DNA of 64,000 nt from assembly GCA_030295235.1 (NCBI GenBank), contig AP026134.1, forward strand, positions 1,116,001-1,180,000, in the 5' to 3' direction. The position numbers and the translations under genes are program-made. The notes beneath the pieces are model-generated. The model worked only from the letters and a program-made list of their open reading frames with translations, did not search any database and had not been told where the DNA came from. Below are positions 51,817 through 63,153 of this stretch, piece by piece (position 1 is the stretch's first letter; every line of letters begins with the position of its first letter). Source of the stretch: Fistulifera solaris (Eukaryota; Bacillariophyta; Bacillariophyceae; Naviculales; Stauroneidaceae).

Positions 51817-52778
51817 TCAAAGAAGAAAAAATGCCAAAGCATGGAGGCAATCGTAGGCTGCTTGTTGCTCTGGTGTGAGAAAACCTGTAGGATGGTCCTT
51901 GACAAAAGTGTTTTTCACAGGTAGGATGGGTGGATCATGATGCTGTGGCGTTGGATTCAGGAAATCATCGGCTTCATCTGTCAAAGCCTCTGGCATAAGA
52001 AATTCCCAAAGTGCTTCATCAGTTATTGAGACGCACGACGAACACACTGAATTATCATAGTCGCCGTAATGCTTGTCCTCGTGGATCGTTTCCAAACCTG
52101 TCTGCAAGGCGAATTGTAGATGCCGATGCGAGTTTCGATCTGACGCATGCTGCCATTGGAGTTCTGAGACGACTGCTTTTGAGGTTTGCTCGTTACACGT
52201 TTGGGCAAGTTTCGGCGGTACAGGAATGCTATCCTCGTCGTCCTCAATCCAGCACTCCTCCTTCATTTCGTCAGCTTTATCGTCAAACATACTGGAGTGG
52301 AACATCGATTGATGTATATCACTACCAGACTCGTTCACTGGGGAAGGGACAAAGAAAAAGAAGCTGTCGACGGCGTTCGCTCCACTGTCCTTTTGGTCGT
52401 CGGAGGCTGCATCCCACGGGGCTCGATTGATACCAAAATTGCTTTCCCAAAGATCTTGACTCATTTCCATGGAGTCGTCTTCGACTTCACTGAGGCTGGG
52501 TGTCGTCGAGCAAGATGACGCTGGTGATAGAGGAAACCATTTTTCAACTTGGGTGAGGGTGATGGTGATACTTGACCTGAAGAATCTTGGGGTGGAAGTA
52601 CAAAGTTTGTATCCTTCAGAGATGCAGAATTCAATCCGGTTTGAATAACCAGTGATTCTTTTCCGAATGGGAGATGAAAGCTTTGTCGATTCGCACAATT
52701 CTCGTCGTCGAGTTCAATAGAAGTAGGTTTCATCATCTCTGTGTATGTGCACATTGTTTTTGGCATACTTCCAAACAT
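51817..52778 (-). CDS. Orphan disordered protein (frame break)
   Basis: About 320 residues from ATG at 52778 (MFGSMPKTMCTYTEMMKPTS). The frame changes at an A5 run (plus T run 52540-52544); one more A joins SPSPSPKLK to KWFPLSPASSCSTTPSLSEV. The chain is rich in Ser, Asp, Glu and Pro, with acidic patches (ECWIEDDEDSIPVPPKLAQT). It ends in a short ordered-looking segment (TGFLTPEQQAAYDCLHALAF). I do not recognise it; a regulatory role is only a guess. The tail pattern could serve as a search seed. Confidence 0.5.
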
Positions 52779-53473
52779 GATTGATCGCTCCGCAAGCAGG
52801 TAAGGTCAAAGTTTCGCGTATCAGACTATTATCAGACTAAAAGATGTAAGTACTGCGTTGTAATTATTCAAGCAGTGCTTCGTTATGTTGCTTTGTGTTC
52901 CCTTTCAACGATGAATGATGCAAGTTACCAGGTACAATCAATGGAAGAGATGTCGTTTCCCGGCCGGCGTGCTTGTTTGAATGTAAGCCGCATGGCAGTA
53001 TCAGGCGGACAGTTTTTTCAATAATCGTGATAACTAGGCGTTAAATGGCGGTGGCTGTCCACTCTTACAGACAAAGACATTGCCAACGGACAGGTCCTTG
53101 ACAATGTCGGATGTCGGACAGTTCTCCGCATTTTATTATGAAGTGGTTCACGAATACAGAGGACTGAGGACTCCTCGAGGCGCATACAACCAAGCGGTTC
53201 ATCGCATCGTTTATTACGATGACCATGAAGGACGACGAGTGAGACAAATAATTTGTTGTTGATGCTGCTTTGATCTTAAATGGCTGCGTTAGGTGACACA
53301 TTATTATTCTACTTTTTCGTTATTCTCGGTAATTTGCTAAGTACCGGAAATAAAATTGATCGAACGCCGTTGTTATCATCTCTTTGAGTGAATTTAAAAA
53401 AAGCGACACAACTTGCTTTGGCTCGATATGAAATTTGGCCCCATTGGTCGGCAACGGAGAGTAAAGATTCATC
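52779..53473. other. Divergent promoter region, orphan / TMEM131-like genes
   Basis: No gene is supported. A GAxAATGTCGGATGTCGGACA stretch near 53100 is only a short local repeat. Confidence 0.4.
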
Positions 53474-56400
53474 ATGGCTCACTCCTTAACGTGGATCACT
53501 TCGTGGCTATGTTTCATTCTACTTTGCACGCGACTATTTCAACAACAATGCTATTGCGTTGCGCAACATGATGGCCTGCTTTCTCAGATGCAATGGACGG
53601 ATATGGATAATCACAAGCGGCTGCGGGTTAGTCTACGGAACAGTCAACTGCAAGAAGCAGAAGCAGCGCAAGTTTCTTTCGCTCAACTTGAGTTACACAA
53701 CATTCATCCCACCGAAAGCACAATAATTTATTCTGTATCGACCACCATGGAAGAGACTTCATGGGCAGATCCTTCAACAGGGAAAAAGCGCTACTGGTTG
53801 AGTGCTTCGGAAGAGAACGACACAGAGAACGATCTGCACACAATCATGTCGGAAGAAAATAAAGAATATCGTCGGCAAATGCACGTCAGTCAAATACCGG
53901 GGAACTTTTTGCAATTGGGACCGGATCAAGTCGCCGTCTTAGCCTTGAGTTTCTTTCCGCGATATCCAGCCAATCATGAAACGCACAACGTGCAGCAGGT
54001 GCCTTCATTTTATAAAGATGATCCACCGACATATCAAAGTAAATACGAACACGCAGACTGGAATGACTGGGTTCAATCTACCAGGAGTCGACGAAATAAT
54101 GCCTTGTCCGATACTTTTCACAGGAAAGCATCTTATCAAGTCAAGACGACGTTAGTGATTGAAACAAACACAGAAACACTGAGGATACCAATCAGCGGGA
54201 CGAGCGTCTTACAGAATAAATATGGCATACCAAGCATGATTATGCTCGGCAATAAAGTTGAAGAGGAAGCTCCGCAGCAGGAGCAAGTTCTCAATCAACC
54301 TGAGGATGCCTTTGTCGTGAGTCGAATTCATCCTCAGCGAGGAGGAATGAGCTACACCGAGCAGGACAATCTCACGAAGAGATCAGATTGCTTTGATGTT
54401 TATATTAGACACCCATACCATTCAAGAAGATGGAGCGACCGCTGGTACAGTGAAGAGCCAGATATTGATCCTCCGGTGGACAATCTTGAGGTAAAGGAAG
54501 TATCTGTAACTAGACCCGACTTGGTTGGTTTGCGATGGAATCGCGAAAAAGGGGTTTCAGCCGACAATAGAGCGGTTTTACGCAAAAGTATTAGTCGATG
54601 GAGTGACGGTAGACCTTTGACTGTTCCTCCCGATAACATGCCTCATTATTTTGTGACGGTATGTGCGCTTACTGATGATGGTTTTAGTAGTGATAGATCG
54701 GCAATTTTTGAGTCCGGCGACGAGCTGATCGACTCCTTTTCAAACCAGCCTGGGAGTATGGGATTTTTGCAAATAAGGACGTCGCACGATAACTTATTGG
54801 TTGCCTTAGAGGAAGAGAGGATGGTGGCAAGTGAGGATGCTTCAATTCAAGATAGTAAGAAAGGCGATAATCTTAATCAATCGAGAAGCGGGCAAGAAGT
54901 TGAATCAAGTCTTTTGAAGGCGACTGCGGCTAGTCAGAATATACTGCGTGCACTGCCTGAAAGCCTGCAGCACGTGTTTGTATTGGCACGCGATGGACAT
55001 GTCAACGCAGCTAATGAGACGTTCAGATTTGGTATAAAGAATGAAAATCATGATGGCATCAGAATTCTTCGTGCATCTATTGTCACGACGTCTTGCTTTG
55101 ATGGAATAACAATTCGTTTGAAAGAGTTCAATCCCACCTTGTCTGAAATGATTTCAGGGCTGACTGTCGTTTCTGACGCTCTATCATTTGAGTGCTCCGT
55201 GGACTGGGATATCTTGCTTCGAAATTCACCTTCGGCTGATTTTTCGGTCGAAGGGTCTATTATTATCCGAGCTACTGTTATAAACCGATCAAAGCAGGGA
55301 ACGCAGTACGATACAGACACTTTTCGCAACTCTGTCCTTCTTGAGATACCGTGGGGTATTCGTTTCGTAACTGGGAACGTCATTCTTGCAACTGAGAAAA
55401 AAATCCGCTGGTTTTTTGAATCTGGGACGTCAAATAAGTAATCGGTTCCGTACTGTGAAAGGGGTCTTCTTTCCTTTTGATCTTCGCTCGATTGCTGCAT
55501 TGGATCAATCGACCCTCATCGTGGAAAACTTGGTGGTGTTATCTGACATGGGAAATATAATTCGTTTGAACGAGGTTCGTGTATCTGATGAACTAGAGAG
55601 TTCGCAACAGGGTACTCCGCGTACCGTATCGCACTGTTCCCGGCTCGAGGCAAAATTATCCAACGAAGTACCTTCTAGGGAGGACGGAAGACTAGGTCTG
55701 ATCACTTTAACTTATCGTTTGCTCAACGAAGTTGACTGGCAAAGTTCAGAGGAGGGGCATGGTCATTTGCCGACATGGTGTTATCTCAGCTTTACGACTA
55801 TGCCTAGCACAGGCCAACATATAACACCCGTTGTCATATACAGTGGTTCCATCGACGTCACTGGAAGTCCCTCCGTCACGACCGCGGGGCGTGAAACCAA
55901 ATTAAAGGTAGAGCTTCAAGATCAACACTGGAATCATGCCGTTGGGGTGGATAGCATTGTTGACTGGCTGAATACTGCTCAAGTTGGATCGGCATTTTCG
56001 GCGCTAGTCGACGGTCCAAGAAGTATAAGAGACGCTCCGAAATGGGGGAAGAATGATTTGAAGCGATATTTTTACAATCTTAATGGAAACATCGGCAGGC
56101 GGCCCTATTCCAGACTGGTACCAGTGTTGTTGAACGTAGGGGCAATTCTGCAGAGTGATGTTGAATCTGTGCCGCTGTATTTGACAAATCACAATCCAAT
56201 TCCAGTCACTGTCTCCATTGATGTGAGTGAAGTGGAGGGGTTGGCCATCATGTTGGGGCAAGATCAATCGACTGGAAGCGGTGATGGCAATCATCCCCTA
56301 GACTATTTGCCAAACAAATTCTCGAAAACAGAAAGCGTTGTCGACGAAAATAAGATTTTGAGTGGGACATTCGCTGGGCATCCTATAGATGGACTGCGCC

Positions 56401-59400
56401 AATTTCTGCTTAGGGACGTCGCCGTCAACAAGTACTTTAGTCAGTTCGCATTTCGAGACGCAGCTTCGTTGAGCAAATATGCCATTTCACGATCGTCTTT
56501 CTTAAGGAGCTTATTCAAAGATAGCGCTTACGAAACATTTCATCGCAAGGGAGCGAATTTCAACCGAGAAGATGGAGGTTGTGGAACCAGCGACTTCCCT
56601 GAGACGTATGGTCCTTTTTCTCGCACCATAAACGGAGGTGGTGTTGTTCTTGGTCCGATCGTTTTATCCGAAGATGGTAGAAAAGTACGGAGAACGAGAG
56701 TTTGTCGCGGAGCTGTCGAGAATAGTGTCACGATTTCCCCTGGTGGATATGTGAGATTTGATGTCTTCGTCCGATCCCCTCCCGCTGCAGTGCTCGAACA
56801 AGACATAACTAGATTCTTGTCCACTGGTTTGCTGCTTTCGACCGACCATGGGCAAATCATACCAATTCTAGCAAATTTTGAAGCGTTGCAGGGCAAGTTA
56901 GACGTCTCACATATTCCCTCGCCAATCATTAACTCTGAATCTCGCGAGGGAATTATTCATGTCCCAATTGGATTATTTAGTAAGCCATCATCGGCAACCG
57001 GAGAATCAAAGCCAGTTTATATCCCACCAAGTGCTAAAGACGATGGACTGTTTGTGGCTCAAGTTGCTATTTTATCCAGGAATGTCAGCGATGTTAATAG
57101 AGTGTCGCTTTTTATGCGATCATCTTTTTCTCACGATATCAAAGTGCGACGCATTGCAAGCTGTAATCCTTGGTTTAAAGTTGAGCTGTCAGACACCACG
57201 GAGGAGCTTCTTCCGACTTTTGATCCGTTCTTGGGCGTAAATATTGGAGCTGTCAGCAGTAATGCCATGTGCAACAGTTCGACCGACATAACTGGTGAAG
57301 CACCATTTCCATCGTTTTTCCGTTGTGTGACGAGTTGGTTACTTCAAAGGGCTGAGCTGCAACCGAGGGGCTGCGGCCCGCTTCCGCTTATTGATGGTCG
57401 ACTCAACTTCAAATCCGACGTTCCCGCAGACATTGCTTTGGATAAGGTGGTTCGAATTTTAGAGAAAGCAATTGTTGCCTTCGAGCAGAGAGACGCAGAT
57501 ACAAAAAGCGATCTCTATAATGTCGAAACGGACAAATTTGACTCTCCCCGCTACCCCGCCAAGAATCGATCAGGTGATGGAATCGTGTCGCCTGGCATTT
57601 TACGCTCGGCAGCTCAAACGTCGGAAGCCTGGAAAACGATTTCTGATCTAGGATTGCAAGTCATTGCTACGAGTCTTCGAGCAATAATCGAATACAATGG
57701 GACATCCGGGGTTCAATTTCCCTCGTTAGCGATAAAGTACAAGAAGATAACCCGGTTTTCTCGGTGGTAATTCGAAATGTGACAGTTCTATCAACGTTGG
57801 AAATACCACGACTTGTCGATTTTCCTTCGGCACGCTATAAATTTCCGTTCTTCTCGCGTGGTGATAATTATCATCCTTCTACCCTAAATTTCCCAGCAAC
57901 ATTAGTGGGCTCACTTACTTCAATAAACATCCCTCTTCACAATCCTACGGCAGTCCCAGTCCGTGTTAGACTGACGGTTCCTCCATTCGCCAGAGGTTCT
58001 TCTTTGAAGAATCGGGAAGGACCTTTCGCGGATGCGGCCGTGAAGAAGTTTATCGGTCAGTGGCGACCGCCTTACATTCAAAGCAGCTTAGTAGATAAAA
58101 TGAGCACAACAGAAGAAGGAAACCGATTTTGGTGGGGACCGGATAAAGCTTATTTTCAAGCAGATTCGAATGGAGATATAACAAGATCACACCAAAACGT
58201 TACAATAAAAGCCGGATCGGGAGCCAAATTTACTCTTATTGATCCATCAGTCATGTTCAATATTGCCTTCTTAGCGGGCTGCGGAAGGAGGTGCGGGCTT
58301 CTTGAAGATGGTAGTAAACAGAAAAGAGCTCCATTTGTTCATGGCTTGGTTGGTTTGATACCTATGAGCCCGATCGGTGCTTCTGCTGCCGCCGGTCACT
58401 TTTTACTCGGGCGAGGGCCTACATTGTCAAAGGACAATAAGAATAGGTTGGGAGACGGTTTTGAATCAGGGGGGTCTATGATGCTCAATGGGCGCGGGCC
58501 CTCTGCATTTGCCATTGCCAAGGAAGGGCTTAATGAGATCATAATACCGCCTTTTGGCAAAGCGGAGCTGGGTCCTATATTTTTCCGCCCCCCTGGGCGT
58601 TCTACCAGATTTGGTTGTGCTGCACAATTGGGGCGTTCGCCTCATGACCACTGTGAACAAGCGACCTTTGAATCATTGGTGTTTCTCGAAAACTCGCTAT
58701 CTGGAATTGAAAGAATTGTATTAACCGGGAAATCTATGTGGACAAAACTAGAGTTTGTGGACCCTGATCCTATGCCCAACGAAGATGACTTCGGCGATAT
58801 CGTATTTCGACACGGGAAACCGAGCTTGATGTTCTCTGGCTCAGCATCAGTCACTGAAGGCTACCCACGCCCCGTAGTGAAACACCTTTTTCTTCATAAC
58901 TTTGGCGACTTACCAGTCAATCTGACTAAGATGTCGATTATCCACGATGAATTGTTTTCATCACACTCTGTCTTGTGCAGCACCGGAGGTTTCGATTTGC
59001 TTACTAGTTTTCGGAGGGATGCTCCCCATGCAATACTCTTACCTGGTGGCAATTTTTCTTTGTCCATTCAGCACCGACCGGCTTGCAACAAAAGAACGGA
59101 TTTTGTGACACTTTCAATTGAGTACTCATACAGAGAGATGGAGAACAACGACGCTGTGTTCACAGCTTCAAAGCTTCCATTTCAGAGACATAGTGTGAAT
59201 CTCACAATCGGTTATGATATGTTGGACTGGGAATTTCGATCATGCAAACCTCTCAGGACGAGTTGGTCTACGGAGAACTGGTGCACCGAAAGTTATAACT
59301 CAACGACCTCAACAAACAACGTCGTGGACGAGAATCATGCTGTTCTGTCGACGCTATGTTTCGTGTTACTGAAGTTGTTTGCCATAACCATTGTATTGAA

Positions 59401-61212
59401 GCAAATGTTTGGGCGATCCGTGGCTCGACGTACACAGACCATCATTTTTCATCATTTTTTGAAACGCGGCCAAAGGGGGGAATCCATGCTGAATCTCGCA
59501 TTGGCCCACGAGATGGGCAAAGACTGGTTTGCCGCTTTTAGATGTTTGGCGCGAGTTGAGCCGTCCTTGCTAGATCTACAAACACTTGGACGAGAACAAA
59601 CACGGCAGATTATCCTACATCGATATCGCATGATGAAAATTCAACCACCTCAGTTTTTCACTGGAGCTGGGATCTTCATTAGAGAGATGCATGGTACTAT
59701 CAAGCAACCGGGTTCGATGCGTACTCTTGGTGATGGTCTGTTTGGAAACTTTGTACCCTCGAAAACTCGAATTTACGGGCGCTTTCCCTGTCAACTCGGA
59801 TGGCGAACGGCTACCGCGAGAGGTATTATTCAAAGCACCACGGTAAATCCTACGCTGCACGCGCTAGAAACAATTAGCCTATACGAGCGTCGTATCGCTC
59901 AGCATGCATCAACCGATGACAGCCAGGGTGATCAATCCTTTGATGCAAGCGAAAGTAGCGACATTAGTATTACGTTCAGTAATGGTGCTGAAACTATGGA
60001 TGCGTCGTCGGATAAAGCAGATTCTTCAAACCCTAAAGGTAACGCAGGATTAACGCCTTCCTCTGCAGAGTTAAAACCTCTTTCAAGCGTCGCTTCAGTG
60101 GACAAGACGCGCAAGGCATTTGAGGACGAGCACGAGGAAACGGAGCAGTTTGAAATACCCACCAAGGTGAAATCAGATCTAAGCTCTACTATACCACCCT
60201 ACCAGCAAAGCAAAGTTTTAAACACAGCGCAGAAGAAAATTGAGAGAGCACCTAAGTGGTCCGCAGAGAAGAATATTGTCCAGCTATCGAAGAGACCGAC
60301 GGCTAAAGATTCACGAGAACCGACCGAAGATGTCAAATTGATCATTGTTAAAGACTCTAACCACAGTAAAATCTCAAAACATCAAAGATCTAATGAGAGT
60401 CGCAAAAACCAGCCCCCCAGAACAACACGGGAAAATCAGGTTCGGGACGCTCATCTGAGACAGACGTAGCTTCGGAGACGAAACGAACACATCTCGTCAA
60501 TAAGGTTCAGACCCAAACAAACCCTTGGAAATTGTCGACGTCTATAGAGGGCGGAGAACGCGACAAAGAAATCCCTCAAAATATTCGCCCTCCACCAGGA
60601 TTAGCACCTCCACCAGGTTTCAGCGGTCACACTCCTTCGGAAATGACTGTCGTTGCAAACCCGGACTCCCACTATCACCGACTCTTGAGGGAGGCAGCTG
60701 AAGCGAGTTCGTCTTACAGCCAGCATTTCAATCATACCGAATTGCCGAGTCCGAATGCATTCACGGCTGAACATCCGCCACTTCCAAATTCCCCACCCGA
60801 TCGAAATGACAGCCATTTTCTCACCCACGCTCATGCTCATCGCGCGACGGAAAGTTTTCACATTCCTGAAAGCACGGAATTCGATGTTATGGCGTTTTTG
60901 GACGACATTTTGAATGAAGGTAGTAAGGCGAATAATGGCGTTGCAGATACAAAGGAAAGTGAACCAGAAGGTATCCTTCGCGACGATGAGCCCGCATTCT
61001 CGCCAAACCCTTGGGCGACATCTGATATTTATCAATCTCGCGCTGCTGCGTATGGAATTCTAATTGAAGATGAAAGCACTCGCGGAACAGAGTCGAGTGA
61101 TCTCCCTTTGCTCACACCCGAAGCTATTCTCTCTTCTGCCGTTAGCAACGAAGACGATGAAAGCGTATCTAACGCTGCTGCTTTTTTCTCAGACTTCGGA
61201 GAACAAGGGTAA
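53474..61212 (+). CDS. TMEM131-like giant type I membrane protein (three frame breaks)
   Basis: One gene of about 2,580 codons. It starts with a signal peptide (TWITSWLCFILLCTRLFQQQ). Repeated ASPM/SPD-2/Hydin- or Ig-like beta domains fill the lumenal part, for example AQVSFAQLELHNIHPTESTI, ETLRIPISGTSVLQNKYG and LTSINIPLHNPTAVPVRVRL. A membrane helix lies near 59338-59410 (VLSTLCFVLLKLFAITIVL). A 600-residue disordered cytosolic tail with PPPGLAPPPGF follows. This order fits TMEM131, an ER protein involved in secretory cargo handling. Three frame changes: A7 run 55397-55403 or the nearby T6 run (one too many), near 57745 (one too few, joining IKYKK to DNPVFSVVIRN), and A run 60432-60435 (one too few, joining RTTRE to SGSGRSSETDV). 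Downstream frames stay open across each join. Family assignment is moderate. Confidence 0.75.
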
Positions 61213-61495
61213 TGAGCAAGGCTATTTTCTACGGCATCTGCGTTAACCATAGAACAACGTCTTGCTATCAACAGTGAATAGATTAGTGAGGGGTTTAAAT
61301 TTTCCTGCTAAGTTCGTAGATAATGCGATAGCCGAAACGATTGATATCGAAAACCAAAACGTTTAGCGCTCTCTTTTTATTTGAAAAGCAGTTATTACCT
61401 TTAAAAGTATAATTTAATTGAGAAAACTTGATGAGCGGCTACGGGAGGGCCAGGCGAAAAAGGGTCCAAACCCACAAAAATGAGAATTAATAAAA

Positions 61496-61959
61496 TCACC
61501 CGTTCAACTGTGATTGCAGGCTTTTACCAAGGACAAGTGCTTCTACAAAGGCGGTTTCGATGACTTTATCGGATACCGTCTCGTCTACTTTTCCGGCTGC
61601 CTCAAAGATCTCATCAATTTCGACGGTGCTCAGAGAGTCCGTCGCCCCAATGTTGGCGAGCAGACGAGACAAAACAGACCGACTAATTCTTCCATTATGC
61701 TTGACACCAGCGGCGCGGATCATTTCCTTGAAAAAACGAGAGGGCAGACACTGACCGTAGCTGATGATATAACGTGAGACTCCGATGATGACCGAAATCA
61801 ACAAAATACTACTTTTCATTCAACTCACTTTTTCTCGCGGTATTGTGTCAAGACAAGACGGAGTTTGTCGACTGAAGGCGCTACTTGAAGAGGCTGCACG
61901 ACAGTTGAAAACCGAGCTAAAGCATTTGTCTGGATGAGAGAGCAGCGAATAGCAAACAT
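61496..61959 (-). CDS. Small mitochondrial protein with EF-hand-like helices
   Basis: Two exons, 61959-61828 and 61760-61496, with a 67-nt intron (donor AA|GTGAGT, acceptor ATCATCAG). The join reads LTQYREK-N-YGQCLPSRFF. The result has about 131 residues. MFAIRCSLIQTNALARFSTV is a likely mitochondrial presequence. The rest is helical: FFKEMIRAAGVKHNGRISRS and LLANIGATDSLSTVEIDEIF recall a paired EF-hand fold, but without intact calcium-binding loops. I do not recognise the family. An alternative is an unspliced 107-residue protein starting at 61819, which would have a signal-peptide-like start (MKSSILLISVIIGVSRYIIS); splicing is favoured because both exons look coding. Confidence 0.55.
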
Positions 61960-63153
61960 GGTGACCTTTCTCAGAGGCTCAAAGAAACGTAACAGAAACT
62001 CGCAGAAGCCACTCGATACTCCCAGCGCTTCTAAAAACACCCACAATCAAGAAGAATTTCCTTTTTTTTGTGAGAGGGTGTTCCTGGTAACAACCGCAAT
62101 GATAAAATCAGTGTTCTTTCAAGATAACGATCGACGTGTTGCGTGTTTATCGAGCTGATTAGTCATCGTCGCGAGATGACGTAATCAAACGTGCGCGAAA
62201 GAATATGGTGCGGTGCATGAACCGTGAACGAATTTCCAGTCTTGCGATTTCTCGTTTCTTGTGACCAAAAGCAAAGAAAGATAGCAGGTAAACGATAAAC
62301 ACCAACGAAAAGCTTCATTACAACATTCCTCAACATAATCTTTCTAGAGAGACCACAAGCAAGAATCAGCATTAATTGGAACACCACACATGAAAAAGAC
62401 AACAAACGGAATGGCAATTGTCTACGTCTGTGTCGCGCCCGCATGGAAATTTACCGATAGAGGAAAACCCGGATATTGTCTAGGTCGGCATAATTTCTTT
62501 CGTCATGTTTGACTGCCATGCCATAAAATCCTAAATAAACATCAATTATGCGCACTACTAAACGATGCTCACCATCGATTCGAATCAAAACGTAGAAACG
62601 AGCGAAGATACAACGCTACGAAAGTCAACGTGAAATTCATGTAGCCAGGATTTTATCGAAGTAGGTACAGGTAGCTTCAAGAACTTTTAAAATTCAACTT
62701 CATTCATTCTCGGCTACGAAAGCGACAACATTAATTGTAACATCCCTCATCATGTCTGCATAGAGACCATGAGCAACAACAGACATTAATTAAAACACCA
62801 AACATGAAAAAGACAACAGTCCATGTTGCGAATGTCCACATGCATCCAATCTGAAACGTCGTTAAAATTATGCGTTGTCGTGGAAACTACTGTACGTTGA
62901 ATCTTGTACAAGTAGTGGAGGCAAAATTGTAGCATCCTTTCTCTATCCCTATCATGAAATTAATGAATCATCATCATAGCGTAGACTACATTTTGTATAT
63001 GGTTTGATAGAAAATGAAATGCTAGAATCAGTGAGGTTGCCATCCATGTGTTGCACGTCGGTGAATGCTTTGCTGTCGCATGGTTCGCTTTCATGGCAAT
63101 ACCGCGTTGCTTGCTGAAGAACGTTTTTAAAGGTAAAGGTTTATTTAAACGTC
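61960..63153. other. Intergenic with direct repeats
   Basis: No gene is supported in 1.2 kb. It holds a duplicated block of roughly 110 bp (62316-62430 and 62730-62845) and a relative of the 51.1-kb inverted repeat at 62855-62940. Confidence 0.45.
62316..62845. repeat. Direct repeat pair, about 110 bp each
   Basis: Copies at 62316-62430 and 62730-62845 share GTAACAT/CAACAT-CCTCA, AGAGACCA, AGCAxxAAxCAGxATTAATT and a perfect cacatgaaaaagacaaca-like block. Spacing is about 415 bp. Confidence 0.65.

Noticed and set aside
1-61212. Programmed ribosomal frameshifting as the cause of the many frame breaks
   Set aside because: Sites need both plus and minus shifts, lack consistent slippery heptamers or shared downstream structure, and affect unrelated genes.
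61496-61819. A separate secreted 107-residue protein starting at 61819
   Set aside because: Its leader lies in a sequence with clean intron borders, and the upstream exon encodes a convincing mitochondrial presequence in the matching phase.
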